Below, piece after piece: positions 12,501 to 24,567 of a stretch of 64,000 nt of DNA. A program made the translations under genes and the position numbers. Every line of letters begins with the position of its first letter. Position 1 is the first letter of the stretch. Location: assembly GCF_026212465.1 (NCBI RefSeq), contig NC_080051.1:22606727-22670726 (forward strand). The letters are read 5' to 3'. Under the pieces are notes generated by a model. It searched no databases. It had not been told where the DNA came from and saw only the letters and a program-made list of their open reading frames with translations. Source of the DNA: Amaranthus tricolor. Taxonomy: Eukaryota; Streptophyta; Magnoliopsida; Caryophyllales; Amaranthaceae.

Positions 12501-15500
12501 GATCTTCCTGAAAAAGAAGCCATCTTAGTATTTGCCTCAGATGATGCAGAATCCTCCGGACCACTAATGGAAACAACCAATTGGGAGCTAATTTTTGGTC
12601 TCACTGGAAGCTTACTTTCTTTAAACCCCTCCATCTTTAAATTACTCTGATCATTTGGTTTTGGAGAAAGAACAGGATGGGATGTAAAAGTGGATGTCGA
12701 TGTGGCTGCTGGAGTGTTGGCATTGCTGTCAGGCTCCTTTCTATCCCCACTAACATCAACACTGATGTCACTGGCACCACTCCATCTCCGCAGGACAGCC
12801 TTGTCAGTGGAAGAAGTAACGTCAGAGGACAATCGACGGAGCTCAGGTTTCCCCCCACCAGAAGCAACAGTAATAGTAGTGGGGGAACCTTCCTTCTGGG
12901 CCTTGTTCTCAAACATACTTATTCTTTCTTGCACACTGAGTCGCCTGGTAAGTTGAGGTGTGGATGTTGACGTCGAGGAAGATGCATCTGACTCGGTCTT
13001 TAAATTATCAGCTGATGTGGTGGGGTCCATCGCTTTATCTTTTCCAATGGTTTTATCTTTATTTATTTCTCTTTCCTCTCCATTATCAATAGGACTAGGG
13101 CTGGGCTCCCTAGAAAGCCGGCGTAATGGAAAGGTGACCTTTGTGGTGATATTGGGAATCGTAGATGGCTTGGGATGATCATCACAGGGTTCATCAATGG
13201 ACATATCAGAACTGAATGAGGACCGAAGAACATATTCAGATGAGGACTTCTGTGACAATGTTGGTTGAATGCTGCGGAAGAGCTCGGCACGTCGCTGTGA
13301 GAGGGTAATGAATTTGCTACAGGCTTCACTGCATGAAAATGTCGATTGGTTAAACAATAGTCAGTATATGATGGGCGTCAGACATCAAACTTTGCAAGCA
13401 ATGGCGTACATGTGTATAGAATATAGAGTATAAGGAATGCAGAATGGCGTTATTATAATTACTACACTGATACAAAACTCAGGGTACAGTATTTTCTAAG
13501 TCATATTTACAATTTTGAAGATTCCTAATATACCTGATATAAATTACCATACAGACTTGTTGAGTCAATTACTTTCTACGGTAAACACTAAATGCAGAAA
13601 CCATGGGAAATCTTTTGTGCCCTGCAAGAATATCCGCTCAAACGAGTGGAACTTGTAAAAGATTTTACTTCTCAACAACGTACTTCTTCAGTTCTACACC
13701 TGTATATCTAACAAGATTCTAGCCCATACTCTATAGTTATTACTAGTGTCCCCACTTTCTCTTTCGCCCTTTCTTTTTCTTCTTGATCGCCCCTTATATC
13801 TATCTGAACAGGGCCAGGAGTCTGGAACAAATGCAGATTAACAACATCCATGTTTTATGTTATACAATTACCTGAGACGATGAGCACCAAAGCGATCAGC
13901 AAAAAGCTGTAATTCTGAGACAGTTGCAGGATTAAAACCAAGAGAAGAGGCACGGGTGCAAGCTGTTATCAGGTCCTGTTTAACTGCTACAAGCCGCACA
14001 TCAATAGCTCTTAGGAGCTCCTTCCTGAACAAATGTGAGAACAACGAAAACTATCATCATGTTGCAATAGAAGAAAAGAAGAACTTCCTGGTTCCTACCC
14101 CAAGACAGCATTGTCCTGAAGCATCAAAAGTAAAATAACTTCTACTTATCCAATTCATTCTACCATACCAAAATTCGCAGTCACATGAAGAAGCTTCAAT
14201 AGTCATATTTTTTTTTCCAAAAAATGATAACTTTTAGGTTTAAAACAAAGAACTGCCTACAGCAATGGTGAGTGGAAAAATCATGAGATATTTTTATAAA
14301 AAATATATGTAATAGTTTTATCCATAAATAAATTGTGAGTAGGCCCCACCTACAAAACTTTATGTTTAATATTAATTAAATTTTAAATAATATATATCAA
14401 TAAAATATACTAAAATTCATAATATTCCCACACTATACACTATACCATTGAAACTCAAATATTAGTTCATGTAGCAGACCCAATTTTTCAATTAAGGTTG
14501 TGTCATTGTTGTATAAATAGAGGTTTATGTTGTATTATTTCATCACATAAACGTAGAGAGAATTGAGGTGAGGTATAGTGAAAGGTAAGAGAAATAAGTG
14601 CATCGTGATGGTTTTTTTATTATGGGTGACCGTGGGATAAGGATGGTTTTTTACCATGAAAACTGCAATTTTGTGGGCCTTCTAAACCAACTTTGTGGTT
14701 GTTTTGAGGCTCTGAAGTAAAAAGTCAAGAATGAAGTTTTACTCCTCATTTTCCTATCACCTAGAATAGCAGTTTTCAGCACAATGAGCGAGTGATATCA
14801 CACTGATCAGGATACCAGGTCATTTCAGAGATAATGTACTTACACATTGAATTATTCAGACAACATCAAATTATTTTAAGAAATAGACTGAATAAAAGAG
14901 CTTACTTTGTGGCATCCGATGCTGTAGAGGCTCCTGGTCCATCTCCACCTGGCACATTAGAAAATCCACTTATTGGAAAAAATATGACATTCATATTCCA
15001 ATATGACTATAATTCCAAAAAAAAAAAATTAATGCTTTCATAAACAGAGTATTTTGATGGTTGAAAGAAACCAGAAAGGAATCAAAAAAAACATACTGTT
15101 CACAAATATAAGTATATACAATAATACAACTACAATGCTTGTATCAGCAAAGTAAGGAAAGAAGACACTTAACATCTAATTTTTTTTTTTTTGATAAAGA
15201 AAAATTTTATCAATAAGAAACTTTGGTAGTACATTATAGGGATGAGAGATCCAATCTAACTTTGATAAAGAAAATTATAGTCCATTCCCCTCTACATAGC
15301 TCGGCTAAAAAACAATTTTGAAAGAGGTCATTGGCCTTAACCAGTTAGCCCATAACAAGGCTAAAAATATTGCTTTATCCCAAATAATTTCTAAGGACAA
15401 GAACAATCGCTAATAATTCGCCATTTTCTTTCCAACCAGATAGACCAATAACAACAACACAACCATGATTTCTTGTGGTCTCCACTGCCACTAAATCCAC

Positions 15501-18500
15501 AAAAATTAGTAAATAAGAAATCCCAAATTCTTCTTGGATCAACCCACTTTTCCCCACCAATCTTACTAGTCCAAAACCCTTCATAAATCTGCAATCCATA
15601 AAAAAATAATTATTATTTATTTGTCCATCCTTCAAACACATAATGCATTTATGTGGATTCAAAGACTTATTAGGTTTCCTAGTCTGTAAATTCTCCATTG
15701 TATTAAGCTTCCCCAAGACAACCAACAAAGCAAAGGATCTAACTTTACAAGGACTTTTGCTCTCCAAATCCATTTGGTGGCTAAAAAGGAAGATGATGGA
15801 GAAATAGAAACGAGGCAGGAATATAATGAGCCACACCAAAACCTTTTGATGGACTAGGGGACCAAATTCAAGTGTCTAACTAAGATGAAGGGTAGAAATT
15901 CTGAAGTAGAGAAGTTCATACACCACAGTAAGGACCCTTTCTAGCGCACACTGCCGAAAGAAAAGATTCCAAAACACTTAATTATTTCTCACATTAAAAA
16001 AAAAATCACAAATAGGAGCTCCACTACTGGATGTAATCGATACAATCTGGGAAAAATCAATTTGACCAGTTCTAAACCATTTATCTATCTTTGCGAAATT
16101 GTATCAAATTACCTTACCTTACTGAAAACCGAACAAAAGGAGAGAATTTAGGCTAAACTAGAGAGATAAAATTCCAGGGGGCCGCTCCCAAGCCTCCTTG
16201 TTCTACTGGTAATTTAACTTGGTTCTAAATGATCCTTCTCCTCACCATCTCCTTCCCAAAGAAAGTTCCTCATCATCTTCTCATCAATCTAATAATAGAA
16301 ATAGGAGCCTATAAAAGAGAAGGAAATAAATGAGAATGTTAACTAAAAATGACTGTACAATTGAAATCCAACCTCCCAAAGAGAAAACTGATTTTTCCAT
16401 CCATTCAGCCTTTAAGACATTTTTTCAATTGCCGGTGGGATTGGCTCCCACTTGTAAACCCAGAATTGGGGAACTTTGTTGTATTACATTCTGCCATATT
16501 AGCCAAAAATCTTATCCCCCTTGCTTCGTATTAATACCCGCAACTTTGGATTTCTGAAAATTTACTTTCAACTCTGAAATTTTCTCAATACAGATCGAAT
16601 ATCAAAAACATCCCTGAATTTTTCATTTTCTTCGGATAAAAATATGGTAGTATTATTCGCATATCGGAAATGTGACTGAAAATAACATTTTCTATTCCCA
16701 CTCTTAAACCATCAATCACTCTCAATCAACTCCTCTCAGCACTAATTTGCCCAAACATTCGCAACAAGACAAAACAAAAGAGGAGATAATGCATCTCCTT
16801 GCTTAAGCCCCCTTGATGAACTAACCAGTCTCTGGGATGACCATTTAATACCACTGAAAAACATGATGAATTGAGGCACCCGCTGATCCACTTCCACCAT
16901 CTTTGCCCAAAACCCTTCTCCTTTAGGACCATATCTAATTTGAAAACCACACCTCTTTCCCTTTTAGCTATGATAATTTCTATTGTCCCCCCACCAATCA
17001 ACACAACATCAAAAATTGGTCTCTCTCTGAATTGGCATTGCTCCATTGAGATCGTCTGTGAGATCACCAAGATACTCGTGGTGAGAATGGGTCTAAAGCT
17101 TCCAGCTCTCAACATGCCCTACTTTTAGGGTTTAGATGAATGACGTTAGAATTCAAGCTTCTACAAATTGCTCTCCAATGTTGAATCACGGTTGATGGTA
17201 GTGTCACATGATTTGCTTCTTTTACCCACGAATTGCAATTGGGTTCGATCGACCCAAATTGGGGTTCATTCGCGGGTCAAATCGCCTTGATTCGCGACTC
17301 AAATCAGTAAAATCATCGATCTAAAGTGTTGTGTTTTCTTAAAAAGTAAAAGAAACTACAAACCATATGTGAGTTCCAACATTTGAGCTCCCTTCTTGAA
17401 CTTGCTCTTCAAGTGATTGTCCACCATTACAGCTATATTTTTGTTACTATTTGAATGTTGATAGAGGATGAAAAAATGGAGAATGATGAATTCATTTACA
17501 ATGATAAAAAAAAATGGAGAAGAATGGATGAAACTTTGAGACATGTAGAAGAGGAAAGAAGAAGAAGAACAGACCTGTTATATTCTCATTCCTCATATGT
17601 TTCAATAATTTTACACCTTTAGGCCCTTGTACCAAGAATTCGAGAGCAACTTTACATTTGTACGCCTTTGTATGCATGGATTTTTTTTACTTATTTCGTG
17701 ATTATCTAATTGTTCAGACTTTAGTACTCTATTAAGACCAATAGACCATACTACTTTGTCTAGTATTATTAAATGGTTTAGAGTTTAGACTCTAATTATG
17801 GTAGCATAATTTTAATCTTAATGAAAAATAGATTGTGTATCTTGTGGCTTTATTTTATGCCTAAAAGTTTGATATTTTTAAAAAAACAATATGAAAAAAA
17901 CTCTAAAACCAAATGCACGAATCATGAACCTACAAACCAAACCAAACAACCTAAGCGAACGAACAATATGTCAACTAGCGAATCGCAAACCCAAATCAGT
18001 ACATCAGAATCAAATTAAATCAAATCACAAATCGTGTAACACCAGTTGATAGGCTCCCACATCGATCCCTCCGCAAAAGATCTATCATGGTGTTCTTCTT
18101 TAGTGAATAATCATATAAAAGTTGGATAATTCTCTCCCTATGATTTCGTCTTCTACCAAAATAAGAATATCTTCCCTATTAAAAAAACTCTAAACACATG
18201 GTCATGAAGTGCTAATGCACATCCAACCTCATGTGTACAAGGAGTCCTGGTGCACTCCATGTTTACTCCACGTTTAGACGAAGGACGATCTACTTGTCAT
18301 GCAAGTCTACTAGCTTTAAGAGTTTAACTCTTGTATAACTCAACTAGGCATGCCTTATATATTAAGACCTTCCTATAAACTTACAAACAAGAAAGAACTA
18401 CTAACAAAATTTCCAAAAAATAATGCTTCAATACACAGAAATTTCCTACAACTCATTCAATCTTGATAACTATAATAAATTTTAAAAAAAGGTTGAAGCA

Positions 18501-19930
18501 TCAAAAATTCTACACTATTGTCTACAGCCCACATTTTCTTTTTGTGCACCATTTCTCCTAAAAAGTCATGCATCTTTGGGAAAAATGATACACCCTATAA
18601 AAAAGTCACTGAGAAAAAGTAATATTATACCAAGAGTCAGCAATCACTTGGAATTTTGATGAGCTCTAAATCAAAGCATACAATTGGTATCAATAAATCA
18701 AAGCATACAATTGGTATCAAAAGTTTGATGGACACATTTCAATAACAATATCTAAATTACTAATCCAATCCAAAGTGTGTACTTGCAACTATATCTTCAA
18801 AAAATTACCTAACTAAGTCAAAAAAAATTACCAAACTATATCTTCTAAAACATCCCTAACTGTAGATTTTCCAATTTGCCGTTAAAAAAAAAAAGTCCTA
18901 CAGGAACTTGGATCCTATTGCCCTATTCCAAAAGATAAGTGTTGAGTGATTTCAAGTCCTATCTTGAGAACTCTAATAAATCATCAATCCATTATCTCAA
19001 TGAAACTGCCACAAAACTCAGAGCACATAGAAGCAGGTACGTAAAAAACCCAAAATGTCTTCTCCTTTAAGCAAGCAACTCTCAAGTCCTATTTGTAACA
19101 TTGCACAAGAATAACTATAGAAGAGCATACCTAATGGATTGGACTGATCATCGCCTGCTCCCTAACAAAAAGTAAGATTTGATAACTCAGTACATTAAAT
19201 TTCAAATAACCAAGTCTCAAGGAATGGTGCAATGAGAGTAGAGTTAACACCTGTGAGTAGATTCTCCGAGCAGCTTCTAACTGAGACATCTCTGTATCCA
19301 ATGTGTTGACCATCTCCAAAACCTCAGGTGTGCCAACAAATTGCACAAATCTAGTAGATAAAGTAACAATATATCAATAATATACTTGGCAACAGCTTAC
19401 AGAGCAATGCACTTATCTTTAGACTCATTATCATACCTACTTAACTAGTATATCTTACTTATAGGAGCTATGATTACGATTTGGGGAGGGTTGGATGATG
19501 ACATATCATACCTTATATAAAAAAAAATAAGGAGGTTGCATCTAGTGAGCCCCTCGGCTCAAGAAGCACTGATGTTCATACAAATAATAAAAAAATATGC
19601 TAACCTCTCAAGAGTTCCCTTTGTAAACCATGTTTCAACATTTTTATATCTGTCGACCTCAAGTTTAATTGATTTCACAGCCAACGCAAATTGCTCTTCC
19701 GCAACCTTCAAGTGAGTAACAAAAGGCTTTACAAGTCCAGATGCTACCTTCTCTATGGTGCCATCATAAGAAACAAGCAATTCACACCTGCCAGACCAAC
19801 AATGATCAAAATTATTATGACAAAAAAATGATTCAAATACATTCACAAATCCATATAATGCAAATCCTCACCGAGACCGTCTAGGAGACAATTGAAATAC
19901 AGCATAATCAATAGGCACATCCGATGTCAT
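6560..19930 (-). CDS. COP1-interacting protein 7-like protein (10 exons, 1400 aa)
   Basis: Exons on the minus strand: 19930-19872, 19787-19605, 19350-19251, 19161-19131, 14948-14906, 14024-13872, 13328-11168, 11063-9740, 9235-9152 and 6624-6560. They total 4203 nt with all phases matching and GT-AG at every junction. The N-terminal block (residues 1-190) has the family pattern: [52 protein letters not shown], then [11 protein letters not shown] and [11 protein letters not shown]. Exons 7 and 8 (residues 191-1351) encode a long, polar, Ser/Glu/Lys-rich, probably disordered middle with a Lys/Glu coiled-coil-like stretch. The C-terminus ends in the family signature [19 protein letters not shown]. 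Arabidopsis CIP7 binds COP1 and promotes light-responsive gene expression; related genes At1g17360 and At1g72410 are closer in layout. A light-signalling role here is inferred. The acceptor of exon 8 (11063) is the least certain junction. Intron 4 (4.2 kb) and intron 9 (2.5 kb) are swollen by transposon remains. Confidence 0.88.
6625..9151. other. CIP7-like intron 9 with LTR-like insert
   Basis: This 2.5 kb intron separates the last two short coding exons. The segment from about 7700 to 8340 looks like an LTR promoter and leader: TATAAATA at 8179-8186 followed by a plausible leader. A pyrimidine-rich tract (about 8370-8830) follows. I could not place TG/CA ends or a target duplication. An 83-residue hydrophobic plus-strand ORF at 7451-7702 matches nothing I recognise. 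Confidence 0.4.
14949..19130. other. CIP7-like intron 4, transposon-filled
   Basis: A 4.2 kb intron between a 31-nt and a 43-nt exon. It contains the degenerate LINE described separately (15181-17130) and, at 17160-19080, AT-rich DNA without recognisable genes, including a TGTAACACC motif at about 18034 and a short duplicated stretch at 18673-18720. Confidence 0.7.
15181..17130 (-). mobile_element. Degenerate LINE (L1-type) retrotransposon
   Basis: The order on the minus strand fits a LINE pol gene. At 17115-16726 a reverse-transcriptase fragment includes [20 protein letters not shown] and then [15 protein letters not shown]. Near 16205-16160 lies a [17 protein letters not shown] stretch. 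At 15839-15375 the zf-RVT region has the KLNTMENLQ and CIMCLKDG motifs. A run of A's in the element's sense (T's on plus at 15181-15192) fits the 3' poly(A) tail. Frameshifts and stops separate the pieces, so it is dead. The 5' limit is uncertain. Confidence 0.8.
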
Positions 19931-21150
19931 TTTCTCCGGGTTAACACAATATCAATTGAAAATTCTACAATCTTGGTCTTGCAATCAATTGTAGATACAT
20001 CTCACCGAGAAACAAGATCTTTTGGTGCATAAGATAGAAAATTTTAATACCTGAATGAATAATTTCAAAATTACTTTCAGCAAAAGCAAACAATACAGTA
20101 ATAAGCTTTCCTCTTAAGTAATTCCATATTTCCAAATCAATGCCAATATAGTGACAATCGAGTGAGCTAAAAACAGGTCTGGAACATCTTGAACAGTAGT
20201 ATGAAGAATCCTAATGTTAAGTAAATGAGAGTGAGAAATTGACAACCAAATCAATGAACTACTACTTAAACACAGTATGAACCCCATAAATAACCATAAA
20301 ATCAATAAGAATAGATCCCAATTTCCAAAATTGAGATTGAAAAATAATCCAAATTGCAATTGAAAGATACTACTGGATCTGATTCAAGCTATATAAAAAA
20401 GTAACCGAAAAAGTAATAAACTTACTCAACAATGAACTGACCCATTTCAATAACTAATTCCCCAGATAACAAAATTGCAAATTAGATTGAGAAAACTTAC
20501 CAAAAGATCTTAAAGCAAAGATCATTAATCACCCACAATAGATCGCTCCAGATTAAGTTCACATTTCAACCAACATTTCAAATTCCCTCACTTTATTTGA
20601 AAAAACACCCAATTAATATCAAAATCTTTTTCTTTATGTGAGCAATGTGAATCTATATATCTATGCAAAAATTTTATCTATTGTATTAATAAAAAAGGAG
20701 TAAAAAAGATATGGGTATGATTATTTTAGTCCAGTAAAATTTTGATGGGTCATGAAAGAAAAAACCCTAAAAAAAGGGCAATGATAATAGTAGTATTACC
20801 ACTGATAGTTTGTGCTTTACTCCTTTCTGAAAGTGATCCCCCCACACAGTCACATACTCTTACTTTCTATGAATGGTCACTTTCTTGCTCTTGTTCTTTC
20901 TCTCTTTCTCTCTTTCTCTCTTTCTCTCTTTCTCTCTTTCTCTTTCTATCTCTAGAAAGATACATGCAGAGGTTCTTCACCCAAAGAAAGGGTTGAAGAA
21001 AGAGAGGGAGATTGATTTGGATTTTTGAAGGTGTTTTGGGTGATTGTTGTTGAGAGAAATCAGTAAAGTTGGGTTCAAAAATTGAATTGGCTGAATGGGG
21101 TTTGACTATTATAGTAATAATATAATGTCATTAACACCCTTGATGTTACA
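19931..21150 (-). promoter_or_regulatory. 5' leader and proximal upstream region of the CIP7-like gene
   Basis: A donor-like AAAGATCTTTTG/GTAAGT on the minus strand at about 20501 and an acceptor-like TATTCATTCAG at about 20052 suggest a leader intron; both are conserved in the duplicate at 1.6-2.2 kb. A CT-rich microsatellite at 20897-20947 (GA-rich in the transcript) is longer here than in the duplicate. No TATA box is clear. The transcription start is probably near 21000-21050, inferred from where strong conservation between the copies weakens. Confidence 0.5.
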
Positions 21151-21164
21151 TTCTAACCTTCTTA

Positions 21165-21861
21165 CACAGTCCGAATTTGATCCTAGTTCGACTCGATCTG
21201 AGGAAAATAATTTGATTCGAATCTGAAGAAAAAGTTATCCGACTCCGACTCCGAATTTACGATCGGAGTCCGAGTTAGACACGGACCGGAGTTGAACCTT
21301 ATTAAAAATCCGACACTCCGACCTGACTCCGACCCTGAAGGAAATCCAACTTTGAATTTGAGTTTTACCCCAATATTTTATTTTCTTTAAAACTCTAGAG
21401 GTGATTAATTCAAGCTTTCTCTCATACTAGTTGTAATTTTCGATTTTGAAAAACTACTTGGTATTTTTTTTAGATTAATCAATCAAAATACGACAAATTA
21501 ATTTAAGAGAAATAAAATAGGTCAAATCAAAATGCGAGAAAATTTTGTTAAATTGTAGTATTAGGACTATTTCTCTTGTTAAACTTGAATTCAAAGTACA
21601 TATTTTTTTTTGTTAAATTCTATTTGAAAAATATATTTTGTTAACTTTATATGCTTTAAAATCATTAGTACAATATCACAACGATAAAGTATGATAATAA
21701 TCCGACTCCATTGGAGGTCCGAGAGTCCGAGTCGGGGCAAACTTAGAGTATGCATAATCCGACTCCGAAGTGGAGGTGGACTGAAAAAAAAGTCTGACTA
21801 TTATCCGGAGCAAAGTCGGAGTATGTATAATCCGAGCCGAGTCCGACCCATTGTGATCCCT
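21165..21861. mobile_element. Non-autonomous hAT-like element, TCCGACTC family, copy A
   Basis: About 0.7 kb, non-coding, inserted in the duplicated upstream region of the CIP7-like gene; the duplicate at about 2775 lacks it. It is the reverse complement of 59642-60328. Both copies have clustered TCCGACTC/GAGTCGGA words at the ends and a shared AT-rich centre. The right end reads GACCCATTGTGATCCCTA; the outer left terminus appears eroded compared with copy B. Confidence 0.8.
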
Positions 21862-22192
21862 ACTTTGTACCCCTAAATACCATGTTTCTTTTTGTGGCAG
21901 TTGAGTAATTTTGAAATAATAGAAGGAATTTTGTAAGAAAATATATAATTTTTTCAATTCCATTTAAACATTATTTTTTCAGTCAGGTTTTATCCTAGTT
22001 GAAATAATTATCGCTTTTTTTTTCCTTCCCCTCCCTTTGTCCGGGAAGAATTTGTGTTTGGTCAAAGGGGATTCTTGCCCTATTCTAAACATCAATATAT
22101 AGTAGTATAATGGAGTTGTTAAGCCTTGCACTTAATAGCCAAAAGAATGAATTAAACAAACTAAATACATTTTTATCATATGGGCTTAATAC

Positions 22193-23908
22193 TAGGGCTG
22201 ACAAAAGCTGACCCGACCTGCTAACCTGATCTGAAATCGACCCGAAATTAGCGGGTTTGGGTTTAGATTTTTGACCCAATTAATTAAATGGGTCAACCCG
22301 ACCTGATCTGTTTATTAAATGGGTTAGGTTCAGGTTGAATATTTAAACCCGAAAAAAACCTGTTTAACCCATTTATTAAATGGGTCAATCAGGTCAGGTC
22401 GACCCATATTTAACCCATTTATTAACCCATTGAAAATTTTAATTTTTAAATAACTTAATATTTAAAAGTAATGTCATAATGTGATCCAGCCTGGCGGCAG
22501 CGTGCAACTGTGCAAGGAAGGCATTGAAAATTTGAAATTGAAATCAAAAATCCGGATCCCTACTAAACTAAACCCTAAAAGATAAAAGATAAAAGTTTTA
22601 TCATAAAACCCTAAACGGCTAAACTCAGTTCCTCACTTCCGCCTCCTTCCTCTTCCTAAACTGTGCAACTGCGAGACTGCCGCCTCCTCCTCACTTCCTC
22701 TTCTCGCCTACACCTTCATCTTCTCTGCGAGACTGCGACCTACGACCTCCTACACATTCTTCTCTTCTCCTTCATCTTCCCTGCGGCACCAAGGTAAGAT
22801 AAAAGATAAAATTTTTCATACATCGATTTTTCTGTTTTTTTTTTTTTATTTTTTTAGCTTTGGATTGTGTTCGTTTTTTTGTGTTTGATTTTGATGTTTG
22901 ATTTTGTGTTTGATTTTGATGTTTGATTTTTTGTGTTTTTAGATTTTATTTTATTTGTTTGATTTCATTTTTCTGTTTTGATTTTGATGTTTGATGTTCA
23001 TTTGCTAGAACTGTGCTTGTTTGATGTTTGAGAGTTCAATTGTTTATATTTATTTGTTGATTTGTATTCCTTTAATGTTGGTTTGTAAGTTACTATTCCT
23101 TTAATGTTGGTTTGAGAGTTTAAATGTTCATTTTCTGTTTTGATTTGTATTCCTTTAATGGCTTTGAGGGACAACTTTTTGTTTGTTAATGAATCAAAAA
23201 TGGAATCACAATTGGATGAGCTTTGTGGAATGGTAATGAAGATTAAAGTTGTTGAAGAAGAAGAAGACATATCTTACCCTAGTCCAAGTCCAAGTCCATG
23301 TCAAAGTTCCGATCAACATGAATTCAGCTCAAAAGCATCTTCCTCGGCCACCATATTTTAGATTGTGATGATTTGTAGAAACTAGAAACTAATTATGATA
23401 CTTTTGTTTTTGGCTTGTCAACTTAACAATTTGTTGTGCTATTTTCCTTGTTTGTGGACTCTTGAAGACTTTTAAGTTTTAACTAGGAAGTATAGACTGT
23501 TATGGAGCCATCTAGCAAGATAGTATTATCTTGTTATGAATATGATGAATGTCGAATGATGATAAATTGATAGTTGAACTTTGAAGCATGTTTAATTTTA
23601 TTATGAAATGTGAATATAATATTTGGGTCAAATGGGTCAAATGATCTGAAATATATGGGTTTAATGACCCATTTAATTAGCAGGTTAAATGGGTCAAATG
23701 ACCTGAAATATATGGGTTTAATGACCCATTTAATTAGCAGGTTAAATGGGTCATTAGCAGGTTGACCCGACCTGCTACAGATCAGGTCGGGGTTTCAATT
23801 TTTGACCCATTTAATTAAATGGGTCAGGTTCAGGTCAAGGGTCTAGTGATCCATTTATATATGACCCGAACCTGAAAATGACCCAACCCGACCTGTTTGA
23901 CACCCCTA
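22193..23908 (+). mobile_element. hAT-like element with TGACCC subterminal repeats, 1716 bp
   Basis: A perfect 8-bp target duplication CTTAATAC flanks it (22185-22192 and 23909-23916). Its ends are inverted repeats: TAGGGCTGACAAA versus TTTGACACCCCTA. Dense TGGGTCA/TGACCC words fill the outer 250-300 bp on both sides, as expected of hAT subterminal transposase-binding repeats. The centre carries a pyrimidine-rich leader (about 22620-22790), a strong splice donor (CACCAAG/GTAAGA, about 22794), a T-rich intron-like stretch and a 67-codon ORF, but no transposase core. It looks like an internally deleted derivative retaining the 5' end of a gene. Confidence 0.85.
23158..23361 (+). CDS. Small Ser/Glu-rich ORF inside the hAT-like element
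   Basis: The ORF starts at MALRDNFLFVNES and runs 67 codons to a stop, passing a Glu-rich stretch, a Ser-Pro repeat (SPSPSP) and a Ser-rich tail. It lies downstream of a leader-like CT-rich segment and a GTAAGA donor, so it may be the surviving first coding exon of a transposase gene or a captured host fragment. I recognise no domain. It may not be translated. Confidence 0.3.
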   Translation: MALRDNFLFVNESKMESQLDELCGMVMKIKVVEEEEDISYPSPSPSPCQSSDQHEFSSKASSSATIF

Positions 23909-23989
23909 CTTAATACCCCTTCATGTTGAAGCATGTAAGTCACAAATATTCAACTTGCCTAATAAATATGAAAATTGTCAGTCAAAAGA

Positions 23990-24567
23990 AGCTTGATAAA
24001 AATACCAGCAAGTAGATCATGAGTGAAGACATGATGAGGATCAAAACACCAATTGTAATGGCATCACGCGCAAAATAGCAATTAACCTCGATGTGTTTAG
24101 TACGCCATGAACAAAGAATATTGAGGGTAAGGCAGACTTTCTATCACAATAAAGAGGAATTGATTGAGAGTGACGATTACTCAAGTCAAGTAATAAAGCA
24201 CGTAGCCACTTCAAGTCGGTTGTAATAGCAGGGAGAGACCGTATGTTGTTTCTTAGTCTTTTAAGAAATGGGAGAAGATCCAAGAAAAACAATGCTATCA
24301 AAAAGAGAATGACGAGTTGAGGAGTAACTGGCCACTTAAACACCAAGGAAATATTTGAGATACCAAGATATTTCATATGAAAGCAATTACTCAAATAAGA
24401 TTTGGAAATAACAATAGTATGTAATAGAAGAATCTCTAAAAATAATAAGATCATCATCATAAACTTGAACATTAAGGTGAACACCATCACAATCATAAAT
24501 AAACAATGAGTAGTCAGAATAAGATCGAGCAAAACCATAACATAAGTAACGTAAAACTGAGCTTAGC
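23990..24567 (-). mobile_element. Degenerate Ty1/copia pol remnant (RT and RNase H), 3' part
   Basis: On the minus strand, 24567-24390 reads as copia reverse transcriptase with motifs like SYSDYSLFIYDCDGVHLNV and a Y-DDDLII catalytic box. It is followed by SYLSNCFHMKYLGI (24409 downward) and then an RNase H region (24240-24041) with LKWLRALLLDL and PLYCDRKSAL. Frameshifts and an internal loss lie between them. The 5' continuation is displaced to 29764-29835 by the element at 24568-29758. Confidence 0.85.

Noticed and set aside
10658..13329. ORFs of 60-127 codons overlapping CIP7-like exons 7 and 8
   Set aside because: They are shadows of the long minus-strand coding exons in other frames.
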